From the NCBI RefSeq assembly GCF_002222615.2, contig NZ_CP022412.2, forward strand, positions 434,001-498,000: a stretch of 64,000 bases of DNA. The letters are read 5' to 3'. Within the stretch, counting starts at the first letter, position 1. Each line of letters starts with the position of its first letter. A program made the position numbers and the translations under genes. The notes under the pieces were generated by a model. It saw nothing but the letters and a program-made list of their open reading frames with translations, was not told the origin of the DNA and did not search any database. This stretch comes from Bacteroides caccae (GTDB lineage: Bacteria; Bacteroidota; Bacteroidia; Bacteroidales; Bacteroidaceae). This document shows positions 26,643 to 35,679 of the stretch, piece after piece.

Positions 26643-29018
26643 TCAGCTAAGACTTCTAATCATATTTTCAACATGATTCATGCGAAATACATAGTCATAC
26701 CTTTCTGATAAAGGTTCAAGCTCTTTTGTCAGAGTTTCAAACGAAGGTTTACCGAATAGCACAGCCAGGCTATCTACTGCTTTTTGCAAGCGTTTACCCA
26801 ATATGCGTATAGTTTCAATGTGAGAAAGTCTATTAAATAAGGTCCCATATAATATTGCATATTTCATAGAACGAGACGAAACTTTATTGAAATTCTCATC
26901 TCTTTGTGCTGGAAGTTTCATTGTATTGCAAAACTTTACAAATTTTTCCAATGAGTCAAGACCAACGTTACTTATGCTCCTTTCCAAACTATCATAAAAC
27001 TGTTTCTGAGAAAAGTTTCTTGATGAATAGGGTATTTGGTCAAATTTATAACGAAATTTATTAAGATAACATATCTCCATTGCAGCAAACATAGACAGAG
27101 AAAAGAAGTTTAAGTCATCTCTAGTTATAACGCCATCACCTGTAGCTTTTACCTGCTCGTATCGCTTACTTATCATCTTCTGATATTTCATTAACAAAGA
27201 TGTTGATAATTCACCATAACCTTTTAACAGTTGCTTGCTGAGGAAGATATCCTCCTGTTCTTCTATTTCTCTATTATTGCTTGTTTCTGCCGAGCCTTCT
27301 TCCTCTTCATCAATGATCGCATCATCTATCGAACGAATCTTTTTTCTAATACTCTCCTCAATACATTCAATCAGTCTTGATGTACGATCTATTTGGAAAA
27401 TCCTGCTACTCTTTGCATCGTCATTGTCATATTCCGAATTGTATTTTATTTCGGGCAAAGATAAATCAGATTGCCTTTTATCTTCTGATGAAACTTTAAT
27501 CTTTGGAGAAACTTTTTCACCAGCATCATTAACTAAGTCCCACATTACATCAGATAGCATATCAGCAACCTCCATACCATCATATCCTTCATTCTCAATA
27601 CGAGAAATGAATCTATTAAGATTACGACTCATTTTCGACGGATTTGTTGTGGCTAAGAACTCAGTCCAATTGACGAACAGCTTATTAGATATAGATTTCT
27701 TGTCTTTATCCACTAAATAACATGTATATTGAGTTTTTGCTAACTTTATATCAGTACTATATCTATTGCCTTTATCATGTTTAAGTTCACTTACAAGAGT
27801 CTCAATTCCATTGTCGATAGACAGTAGTACTCCATCAGGAATCTCCTCATTGCTATAGACATTTAATTTACCTGATTCGTAATAAGCGGATAATAGTCTT
27901 AATCGTCTTCCAGTTTCAGAAGGAGCTTCATTAGAATGTTTGGATCTATTAGTTGGCACATCTATTCTTTTCTTGGTTTTCAGACCAAGTGTAGATAGAA
28001 AATCTTGCTTTGTCGAATGATACAAGACTCCAAACTCTTCATTTATGCCTCTGTGAGTTATTGTTCCAAGTCCGGCTAATGTTGCATTTGCACTGCCAAC
28101 CATACAATATTCAGCATCATTAGTCTTAAAGTGCAAAACCTTTGCATGCAATTGACGTTCATATGTTTTAAAAGCTATTTCACCCCTTTTTGTTTCGCTG
28201 AAATCATAAAAATGAATACTACTATTTGGAAGCATTCCGCTTGGTGGCAAAGCACAATCTTGGTGAATCAAAACATTCACCGTTGAGTTCGGACAAAGTT
28301 GGGATAATGTAATCAATGATTCTCCACATTCATCAAAATATGGACTGAGAAGTGTTATAGTCTGCACCTCATTTAATGGCACTAAATTTGAAATTTGTTG
28401 TAAAATCCCAGACTGAGAATCATTATACAGTAAAGCAGCATTTAACCCTTCTTGTACCTTGCACATACTATGAGGCACAATATTGAAAGAGGAATCTAAA
28501 AATGTACAATTTTCAGGAATCTCACGAAGAATTCTATTATGATCATAGTCGTTACATTGCTTTGTAAATCGGCAGAGATACTGCCAACATTCTTCAATGA
28601 GAGGACGATGCGTCGTATCAGTCTCATCTATCATAAAACCTGTAAATGCCTCATGATTTTTTCCATGTCCTGTAACTGTTAGATTACCAGTACCAAACAC
28701 AACCAATACAGCGTCATCTCCTACAAAGAAATTAATCTTAGGATGAAAAGCTCCGACAGCACTTATAGATGTAATGGAGTACTCCTTACCAATATGTCTC
28801 ATATAAATAGGAGATACATATTCCATAGATTTATCCATTTGATTGGTATCGGCAAACACATTTATGCTACATACTTGCTTACGATGAAGCATGTTCAATA
28901 ATTGATTATCGAAATGTATCAAATCTATGGCATAAGTAGTCAATACAGCTGAATGATATTTGCCATTTTTGCCGCCGCTAGGAATATCCAATAATATTGC
29001 ATGCTCATTCTTTTCCAT
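26643..29018 (-). CDS. PLD-superfamily protein with two HKD-like motifs (putative nuclease)
   Basis: A protein of 791 aa, starting at the ATG 29018. The N-terminal half has two phospholipase-D-type half-sites: HPKINFFVGDDAVLVVFGTGN (H92, K94) and LHAKVLHFKTNDAEYCMVGSAN (H291, K293), each followed by the G(T/S)xN part. The C-terminal half is helical with an acidic stretch (DDAIIDEEEEGSAE) and no recognised domain. PLD enzymes in such settings are usually DNA or RNA nucleases. It is last in the restriction operon, overlapping the previous gene by 14 bases, so it is likely co-translated with the unknown 504-residue protein. Function not known; a defence effector is inference. Confidence 0.75.
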   Translation of the reverse strand: MEKNEHAILLDIPSGGKNGKYHSAVLTTYAIDLIHFDNQLLNMLHRKQVCSINVFADTNQMDKSMEYVSPIYMRHIGKEYSITSISAVGAFHPKINFFVGDDAVLVVFGTGNLTVTGHGKNHEAFTGFMIDETDTTHRPLIEECWQYLCRFTKQCNDYDHNRILREIPENCTFLDSSFNIVPHSMCKVQEGLNAALLYNDSQSGILQQISNLVPLNEVQTITLLSPYFDECGESLITLSQLCPNSTVNVLIHQDCALPPSGMLPNSSIHFYDFSETKRGEIAFKTYERQLHAKVLHFKTNDAEYCMVGSANATLAGLGTITHRGINEEFGVLYHSTKQDFLSTLGLKTKKRIDVPTNRSKHSNEAPSETGRRLRLLSAYYESGKLNVYSNEEIPDGVLLSIDNGIETLVSELKHDKGNRYSTDIKLAKTQYTCYLVDKDKKSISNKLFVNWTEFLATTNPSKMSRNLNRFISRIENEGYDGMEVADMLSDVMWDLVNDAGEKVSPKIKVSSEDKRQSDLSLPEIKYNSEYDNDDAKSSRIFQIDRTSRLIECIEESIRKKIRSIDDAIIDEEEEGSAETSNNREIEEQEDIFLSKQLLKGYGELSTSLLMKYQKMISKRYEQVKATGDGVITRDDLNFFSLSMFAAMEICYLNKFRYKFDQIPYSSRNFSQKQFYDSLERSISNVGLDSLEKFVKFCNTMKLPAQRDENFNKVSSRSMKYAILYGTLFNRLSHIETIRILGKRLQKAVDSLAVLFGKPSFETLTKELEPLSERYDYVFRMNHVENMIRSLS

Positions 29019-30519
29019 AATTCTCAATGAATTGTGATGCTATCTCAGTTAGTGTATTATCTTCATCAAGATAACCCATGTCTTGTAAAAAATTAAATAG
29101 AGAATCAATACGTGGCGATGTTTCAACTGGATACCGCTGCTCTATTAAAACAATCCGTCCATCCTCAAGAATAAACTTTCTTAGGTCTGAATTATTCTTT
29201 CCCATTTTAGCAATGGCGACCACAGTATGCTCCTGCATTATTTGCACTATCAGAGATTCTATAAAACCGGATATAGAGAATGACAGATAACGCTCCACAT
29301 AAGATCTTAACCCTTCACTGAGTATACCTCGCTGACGTTTCAAGTCATTTTCCCCTTCAAACTCCTCTATATCTTTTGTGTTATTCTCAAATTCAGTATA
29401 AAGTCTCAACATGAGTCTTATTGCATGTGCTGCTGCAGAAATATAATCTTGTTTACTGACGTAATCCCTTAATTCATCATAGATTATATTTATATTATCA
29501 CTCACATTTTTCCTCCATTCGTCAAGAGAGTTATAATTCATCTCTTTCTCTATAACCGACAATAAAGATTGTTTAATATCTTGAGAAAGTAGTGCTATTG
29601 GAGGATTGTGTAATTCATGAGTTTTGTAGAGTATTAAACAAAAGAGCAAGTCAATACTATAATGCAAACCTTCACATAAATAATAGAAATACCACCCAAA
29701 TGCGGCCTGTAAATTACCGTCTTCAGTTATATGCAAAAAACGATTCTTTACGAACTCCTGAATCTCTACACCATTTGAAATATCATTTAGGAGCAAATAG
29801 ATTGTTTCTCTTCGCAAGGAAGAGTCCTCGTCACTTTTCGTAAGCAAATTATTTAAGAACAGCCATTCCTCAGAGCCTACAATTATGCGATGTATTGCTA
29901 AAGATTGTAAGTCTTCTATTGCTTCTTCTTTAAGACTTCCATCCAGAATACATTTAAGAAATAATTTCCGGATGTTTTCATCAATACTATTTCTGACAGC
30001 ATCAGCTAACTCTTTTCCTTTGTTACGAAGATAAAATCTGCCTTCTTCAATTTTTACAAGTTCATAATAAATAAGAGAACCAAGATAGTACTGGCCAAAA
30101 GCTCCACTCTTGAATGTCCAGTACTTATCTTTAGATTCATAATCAGCACCATCTGCAATATCATAAATACCATCCTCTATTTGCTTATATCTACCTTGTG
30201 AAACAAACAAAGCTCCAACCACAGAACCAACATTCTGTTCCTTCATAATTAGTGCCATTGCCAACTCTGCACGACGTATAAAATTATATTGATGCAGAGA
30301 TATTTGACCAGCAACTTCAAGTTTGTCATATTCACTAAGTAGCCAACAATAAAGGCTGTAATAGCGGATGTGACGGGTTAGATTGGTGAGCCCAGGTAAC
30401 AATTTGCTATAGGTTGCAATTGAACTATTCTGGATTCCCAATGGGTCACGCCCACCTTTGAAGCCATCGTTCGATGCCCAAAATACATTTGTGATTTCAG
30501 ATTGCTTATATTGTGCCAT
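29005..30519 (-). CDS. Unknown 504-residue protein paired with the PLD protein
   Basis: Not firmly recognised. The start at ATG 30519 (MAQYKQSEIT) is preferred to a GTG at 30543 that overlaps the hsdR stop. The N-terminus has GGRDPLGIQNSSIATYSKLLPGLTN followed by an aromatic run HIRYYSLYCWLLSEYDK. This layout reminds me of DUF6361-type proteins, which I recall also sit by PLD proteins, but I cannot verify it. The rest is predicted mostly helical, with no membrane segment and no catalytic motif I can name. It overlaps the PLD gene, so the two likely form one functional pair, perhaps sensor and nuclease. Confidence 0.6.
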   Translation of the reverse strand: MAQYKQSEITNVFWASNDGFKGGRDPLGIQNSSIATYSKLLPGLTNLTRHIRYYSLYCWLLSEYDKLEVAGQISLHQYNFIRRAELAMALIMKEQNVGSVVGALFVSQGRYKQIEDGIYDIADGADYESKDKYWTFKSGAFGQYYLGSLIYYELVKIEEGRFYLRNKGKELADAVRNSIDENIRKLFLKCILDGSLKEEAIEDLQSLAIHRIIVGSEEWLFLNNLLTKSDEDSSLRRETIYLLLNDISNGVEIQEFVKNRFLHITEDGNLQAAFGWYFYYLCEGLHYSIDLLFCLILYKTHELHNPPIALLSQDIKQSLLSVIEKEMNYNSLDEWRKNVSDNINIIYDELRDYVSKQDYISAAAHAIRLMLRLYTEFENNTKDIEEFEGENDLKRQRGILSEGLRSYVERYLSFSISGFIESLIVQIMQEHTVVAIAKMGKNNSDLRKFILEDGRIVLIEQRYPVETSPRIDSLFNFLQDMGYLDEDNTLTEIASQFIENYGKE

Positions 30520-30542
30520 TGTACAACAGATTGAACAAAACA

Positions 30543-33476
30543 CTAATAGTACATCTCAATATATTGGTATGCACGTTCAAATACATCATTGTCTTTTATC
30601 TGATACTTAACCCAGAGGATAGCACGTAGTTTCTTTTTGATTTCTCTGCGGGCTGTTACACTTTGGAAAGCATCATTAAATTGACGTACAATGTTAACCA
30701 CTTCATTATCTATATCATTTACAACTTGTTCAACGATAATAGGTGTGTCTTCGGTCTTTATACTTTGGAAAAGGTCTGTTAAGGCGGCACGAGCTTGAGC
30801 ACGTTTATCCTGAGGTTCATCCTTTTTCTTTTCTTCTTCAAGCAAGTCTTTTGCTAATGCAAGAAGTTGTTTCAAGAAATCAATACTGCTGATCAGGTTT
30901 TGTTCCATTCGTTCTCGGAGTTCATCCAATTTCTCTGCAAATTTCTTGAAGTTAGGATCACCTTTGTGCTCGCCCAATCTCAATCGAAGTATTTTCTCTA
31001 CTTCAACAATCTTCTTCTCACGTGCTTTTTCATCTTCAAGGACTGCATCTATCACATCGGCATCAACTACCAAATCCTCTAGTGGAGTACCAATGTCAAT
31101 AGTTTCAATGTTGCGATGTATAATCTCTATGGTCTTAGCTCCAAGCAAAGTCCAGATAAGATTACCACCACTTACAGGACGCACACTTTGATACACTTGA
31201 GCCAACCAAGTATAATCATTTTGGTATTCGGCCAAACAAGCATCGGGAGAAACTATCTCCCACGCTTTATTGAGACGGGCAAAGTGGCGGCCAAAGTTTG
31301 TCTTCACACCATCATCTTTCAAGCATTGTTGAGCAGCAGTAAGCCCCTCCCATCCACCAATAGTTCTATCAACGCCAGGGAAGAACTCAATACATTGTTG
31401 CATGAATGTAGGTATAAGACTTTTGATTTCATCGATATTCTGAACAATGGTCTTAACTGTCTCTTCATCAAAAGCAAGACTCTTTGCAACATCCTCAAAT
31501 ACACCAACAAAATCAACAATCAATCCACATTTCTTATTCTCATTGTAGGTACGATTGGTTCTGCAAATAGCCTGCAACAAAGTATGATTCTTCATTGGTT
31601 TGTCCAAATACATACACTGGAGTATAGGTGCGTCAAAACCTGTTAGTAGTTTGCTTGTTACGATCACAAATTTTAGCGGAGACAATGGGTCTCTGAACTG
31701 ATCAAGCAACTTCTTTTCCTCATCGCGACTACGCTTATATGCCTTATATTCATCTGCTTTATCTCCAGCAGTATGCATTATAATTGTTGTTTGGTCATCT
31801 GTGCCAAGAAGAGCATCCAAAGCCTTTTTATATTTGACGCAACATTCTCTATTGTAAACAACAACCTGAGCTTTCATGCCTGTTGGTTCCACATACTCTC
31901 TGAAATGAGAGACAATATACTTACAAACGTCATTGATTCTTTTTTCTGCAGTAAAGAATGCATCAACACTTGTTCTTCTTACCAATTCATTCTTGTCTTC
32001 TTCGCTAATCTGGTCGGTAAGTTCGTCAAACTCCTTTTGCAATTTAGCATCGTCCAAGTGCATCTCGACTGGAACGGTCTTGAAATTAAGTTCAAGAGTT
32101 GCCCCATCTGCTACTGAATTTTGGAATGTATATTTTGATATGTATCCATATTTATCCTCCTCGGCACCAAAACATGCAAATGTATTATGGTCATTACGGT
32201 TAATAGGTGTACCAGTTAATCCAAAGAAGAATGCATTTGGCAGTGCTGTGCGCATCTTTTTACCGAGGTCTCCTTCTTGTGTTCTATGAGCTTCGTCCAT
32301 CAAGAGGATGATATTATCACGTTCATCAATTACCTCGCCATCATTCAAATCACCAAACTTAAAGATGGTGGTTATCAAGATCTTTCTTTGATGGATCTTT
32401 TCCTCCAGTTCTTGTTTTGATGATATACTATCAATGTTAGGTATCTCTGCACGAGTGAAATCACCAGTAATCTGGTCTTCCAAATCAATTCTATCGTCCA
32501 CAATCACTACTGTTGGCGCTTTTAGCACTTCCTGACGACGAAGTTTTTGAGCCGCAAATACCATCAACCACGACTTACCAGAACCTTGGAAATGCCAAAT
32601 CAAACCTTTACGAGGGCCAGAGCCATTTATATATGTTGACAGAACACGTTGAACAATAGCTTCGCCACCCCAATATTGTTGGTAACGACATACAATTTTA
32701 ATTTTTCTGCCTCCTGAGGTTCCTGTGAAAACAGAATAGAAACGATATATATCCAATAGTCTTTCAGGAGTCATCAATGATACATAGTTATGCTCAACAT
32801 CCTCCAATGTACCATGCTTACGTTCCTCATCGGCAAACCATGGGCCCCATTTGTCAATAGGGCATCCAATACCAGCATATTGAAGTTCTCTACCTTCACT
32901 TGCAAAGGTTAGAATATTCGGAACAAACATTTCAGGGATACTCTTCTGGTAATGCATAATATCAGTAGCACCATCAGCCCATGTTACAGATGCCTTAACA
33001 GGAGTCTTTGCTTCACCGATAACCATAGGTATACCATTGATGACATATACAAGGTCTAAACGCTTGCCTCCCTCCTTACTCTTTCTCGGATACTCCCACT
33101 GATTAGTTACTATGCAACGATTCTTATATTCATCATCCTTGCCTGCAAAGAAACGAATGTTGATATTATCGCCATTATCACCAAATGGGTATGAGTTTTC
33201 TTCAAATAGTAACTTGCGGAACTTATCATTAGCTGTGATTAGTTCATCAGAAGCTCCGCCACTTGTAATACAAGCTCGAAGCTTATATATAACCTGTTCT
33301 GCTTGTTCAGGAGTAATAGGATTCAATGCCAGCAGTGCCTCCATGAGCCATTCTACAACAAGAACTTCATCAGGAAGTCTCGGAACAAACTGCGGTTCCA
33401 CATATATCCAACCGCATTGTCCTGCTGCATTAATGAGCATTTGCTCAACTGTATTTTCTTCGTTAAAGTATGCCAT
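30543..33476 (-). CDS. hsdR: Type I restriction enzyme R subunit
   Basis: The ATP-driven translocase and endonuclease of the restriction complex, 977 aa. The N-terminal nuclease domain has the PD-(D/E)xK pattern RLDLVYV...VIGEAKTP (D141, E155, K157). The helicase lobes carry Walker A FQGSGKS (298-302), DEAH (394-397) and LTGTPI. The C-terminal helical part contacts the methylase core. It lies 20 bases after the second hsdS and its stop touches the next gene, so it is within the operon. All key residues are present, so it looks functional. Confidence 0.95.
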   Translation of the reverse strand: MAYFNEENTVEQMLINAAGQCGWIYVEPQFVPRLPDEVLVVEWLMEALLALNPITPEQAEQVIYKLRACITSGGASDELITANDKFRKLLFEENSYPFGDNGDNINIRFFAGKDDEYKNRCIVTNQWEYPRKSKEGGKRLDLVYVINGIPMVIGEAKTPVKASVTWADGATDIMHYQKSIPEMFVPNILTFASEGRELQYAGIGCPIDKWGPWFADEERKHGTLEDVEHNYVSLMTPERLLDIYRFYSVFTGTSGGRKIKIVCRYQQYWGGEAIVQRVLSTYINGSGPRKGLIWHFQGSGKSWLMVFAAQKLRRQEVLKAPTVVIVDDRIDLEDQITGDFTRAEIPNIDSISSKQELEEKIHQRKILITTIFKFGDLNDGEVIDERDNIILLMDEAHRTQEGDLGKKMRTALPNAFFFGLTGTPINRNDHNTFACFGAEEDKYGYISKYTFQNSVADGATLELNFKTVPVEMHLDDAKLQKEFDELTDQISEEDKNELVRRTSVDAFFTAEKRINDVCKYIVSHFREYVEPTGMKAQVVVYNRECCVKYKKALDALLGTDDQTTIIMHTAGDKADEYKAYKRSRDEEKKLLDQFRDPLSPLKFVIVTSKLLTGFDAPILQCMYLDKPMKNHTLLQAICRTNRTYNENKKCGLIVDFVGVFEDVAKSLAFDEETVKTIVQNIDEIKSLIPTFMQQCIEFFPGVDRTIGGWEGLTAAQQCLKDDGVKTNFGRHFARLNKAWEIVSPDACLAEYQNDYTWLAQVYQSVRPVSGGNLIWTLLGAKTIEIIHRNIETIDIGTPLEDLVVDADVIDAVLEDEKAREKKIVEVEKILRLRLGEHKGDPNFKKFAEKLDELRERMEQNLISSIDFLKQLLALAKDLLEEEKKKDEPQDKRAQARAALTDLFQSIKTEDTPIIVEQVVNDIDNEVVNIVRQFNDAFQSVTARREIKKKLRAILWVKYQIKDNDVFERAYQYIEMYY

Positions 33477-33496
33477 ATGTTATTATATTTTTGTTT

Positions 33497-34582
33497 CTAA
33501 TTGTAATATTCTGATTTATCAGCCTGATTGTAAATGCTGGCAAACTCTTCTTGAGCCTCAATTGGAGGAATAATGATCTTCGCATTTCCAATAGACTCCT
33601 TGTTAAGTGTCTGGCCTTTTACTGCTTGCTTTGCACCTAGTAACCAGTTCTTGTTTGCAATAAGAAAATGCAGGAAGTCGATATTGAATTTCTTCTCATC
33701 AAAACCAGCAAAAGCCATTATTGCCTCGTTGGTATATAGATCTTCTGAGGTAATAGCAGTTCTTCCTATAGAGAGCTTAAAACTCATTATAATCGTACCT
33801 TTGGGCACTGCTTTGATTCCTGAATCAGCTATTGCATAGTCTGTAATGTATTCGCTAGTATCTCCTGTATAACGCGTGTATGAAGACATGTCGGATATAG
33901 AAACCCATTTGTGGGTTCCATTATCCCAACACTCAGGATTATTGCGTGCTGGAGTCTTACCCATCGATAGCTTAAATTCATCTTTTACTAATGATTCTGT
34001 CCAACCCTTGTCATTAGTATTCTGATTTCCAAACATCTCGATAAATTGCGATTTGCAACCAACAAATTCTGATTTATCGGCCTGTTGAGCAATGCTTACA
34101 AACTTCATCTGTTCATTGTAAGGGGGCAATTCTATTTTCAATTCAGAGAATGAAGTTTGATTCAATGATTTGAATGATGTGCCAGTCCCCATTTTCTTAA
34201 TGTTGTCTTTTTGATACATTAAAGCATGATAAAGAAACTCTACGTTACATACGTTATCGTGGCACTTTGCTCTACATATAGACTGATTGGTTGCACATTC
34301 TATCTTATTGATTGCCATTACTCCGATACTACCTCGACATACATACATCAAGGTATCTACTGGGATAATCTTGCATGTAGCATATCCGGCTTCTGTGACC
34401 TTCTCGCAAGTGTCATATACATACTTATTTTTCATGTCCTCTGCAGATACCCATGGCTTATCTCCATTCCAATATTCAAGATTTGCCTTAGAAGGCGTAC
34501 CTCCAGTGGATACATCAGCAAACGATTTTAGCATTCTCAAAGGATACCCCTTCTCTTTGAACATCTCGATAAATTGCGACAT
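33497..34582 (-). CDS. hsdS: Type I restriction specificity subunit, second copy
   Basis: Two target-recognition domains: about 10-165 (VSTGGTPSKANLEYW...LPPYNEQ) and 195-350 (LSMGKTPARNNPECW...IPPIEAQ). The start is the ATG 34582, one base after the stop of the recombinase gene. The protein begins MSQFIEMF, which is the boundary word SQFIEMFGN found before the second domain in both HsdS proteins. The spacer between the two domains is short, and the normal C-terminal coiled coil is absent (ends ADKSEYYN). It may be a silent or alternative cassette, or an active variant; placement between recombinase and hsdR on the coding strand would allow expression. Confidence 0.9.
   Translation of the reverse strand: MSQFIEMFKEKGYPLRMLKSFADVSTGGTPSKANLEYWNGDKPWVSAEDMKNKYVYDTCEKVTEAGYATCKIIPVDTLMYVCRGSIGVMAINKIECATNQSICRAKCHDNVCNVEFLYHALMYQKDNIKKMGTGTSFKSLNQTSFSELKIELPPYNEQMKFVSIAQQADKSEFVGCKSQFIEMFGNQNTNDKGWTESLVKDEFKLSMGKTPARNNPECWDNGTHKWVSISDMSSYTRYTGDTSEYITDYAIADSGIKAVPKGTIIMSFKLSIGRTAITSEDLYTNEAIMAFAGFDEKKFNIDFLHFLIANKNWLLGAKQAVKGQTLNKESIGNAKIIIPPIEAQEEFASIYNQADKSEYYN
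34032..34051. repeat. hsdS boundary repeat A, copy 2
   Basis: A 20-base word encoding SQFIEMF(G) that precedes the second recognition domain of the hsdS gene at 33497-34582. Identical copies occur at 34560-34579 (start of the same gene) and 37689-37708 (before the second domain of the other hsdS). Copies 2 and 3 share 26 bases. All three have the same orientation. Confidence 0.75.
34560..34579. repeat. hsdS boundary repeat A, copy 1
   Basis: The same 20-base word as at 34032-34051, here codons 2-8 of the second hsdS gene, immediately after the recombinase gene. It is a candidate crossover site. Confidence 0.75.
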
Positions 34583-34583
34583 A

Positions 34584-35570
34584 CTAACCAATGAATTTAT
34601 GATGAGACAATTTCACATTATTCTGATTCACCATTGCATATTGCAATGTCGTATCGAGACTCTGATGACCGAGTAGGTGCTGGACTTGCTCAATAGGCAT
34701 GCCCTTATCTATTGCCATTGTTGCCAATGTTCTACGGAATTTATGTGGATGCACTTTTGGAATATTCAAATCTTTCCCCATCTGGCGCAGTCTAATCTCC
34801 ACTCCGCTAATCTGCAATCTATCATAAGGAGCCAGGAGTGAGACAAACAACGCTTCATTGTTGTCAGTACGGCTGTTTATGTATTTCTGCAAATGAATCT
34901 TTGTACGAGCATCGAAATATACCTTACGCTGCTTATCACCTTTGCCGGTAACAATACACTCCCTGTTGTGGTAGTCTATATCTGAGCGATTGAGCTTAAC
35001 CAATTCTCCAACACGCATTCCTGTTGATGCCAATAGATCTATCAATGCCAAATCACGCGGATTTGAGCAATGGTCCCGCATCAATTCAAGAGATTCATCA
35101 GTATATGTTTCCTTTACGGTTTTACCCACTTTTACTTTATGGATTCTTCGTACAGGACTCTTTACTATATAGTTTTCTTCTTCTAACCAAGAAAAGAAAC
35201 TGGATAGTATGCGTCGAATATTATCTACCGTTACCTTGCTCGCGCCACTCTCGCTTTGATATGTATTTAAATAATGCCGTAAATCATCAGTAGTTATGTG
35301 GATAACCTCTTTACCCAACTTAATCAATGCATTATTTATAGTACTGCGATAATAGGCGATTGAATTAGGAGAACATCCTTCAACTTTCTTGGCTGAGATA
35401 AAATTCTCTACCAAAATCTGATTATTACTTTCTGCATTGACAGAATCTTTTTCAGTCACGACAATGTTACGGAAGGTGTAATCAAGCACCTTACGCAACT
35501 GGGCCAACTGCTCATTATTCAATGAACCGAGCATAGCCTGTTCTATTTCGTTAATCAAGTTCTTAACCAT
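34584..35570 (-). CDS. Tyrosine recombinase between the two hsdS genes
   Basis: A XerC/D-like recombinase of 328 aa. The N-terminal SAM-like core-binding domain (SPNSIAYYRSTINNALIKLG) is followed by a catalytic domain with TGMRVGELVKL (Arg), HKFRRTLAT (His-x-x-Arg), LLGHQSLDTTLQYAM (His and nucleophile Tyr). Enzymes of this kind beside hsdS genes in Bacteroides carry out specificity-domain exchange, so it is probably a shuffling recombinase rather than the element's integrase. Its stop codon is one base from the hsdS start at 34582, which favours coupled translation. Confidence 0.9.
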   Translation of the reverse strand: MVKNLINEIEQAMLGSLNNEQLAQLRKVLDYTFRNIVVTEKDSVNAESNNQILVENFISAKKVEGCSPNSIAYYRSTINNALIKLGKEVIHITTDDLRHYLNTYQSESGASKVTVDNIRRILSSFFSWLEEENYIVKSPVRRIHKVKVGKTVKETYTDESLELMRDHCSNPRDLALIDLLASTGMRVGELVKLNRSDIDYHNRECIVTGKGDKQRKVYFDARTKIHLQKYINSRTDNNEALFVSLLAPYDRLQISGVEIRLRQMGKDLNIPKVHPHKFRRTLATMAIDKGMPIEQVQHLLGHQSLDTTLQYAMVNQNNVKLSHHKFIG

Positions 35571-35640
35571 AATCTTACTATATTATAAAGGTTCGTCAAT
35601 TAACGCGCGACTAATTATTCATGCACTACAATAATATGAA

Positions 35641-35679
35641 CTTAGTCACTCATGAGTGACCAAGTAAAGTGACTAAGTC
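35641..35679. promoter_or_regulatory. Nested palindrome upstream of the hsdS recombinase
   Basis: The perfect 16-base palindrome GTCACTCATGAGTGAC (35645-35660) lies within outer arms CTTAGTCAC (35641-35649) and GTGACTAAG (35669-35677). Its right half GTGACCAAGTAAAGTG (35655-35670) is nearly repeated at 35911-35926 inside the upstream gene, where it mirrors CACTTAACTTAGTCAC (35870-35885). This is a candidate operator or recombinase-binding site. Confidence 0.55.
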
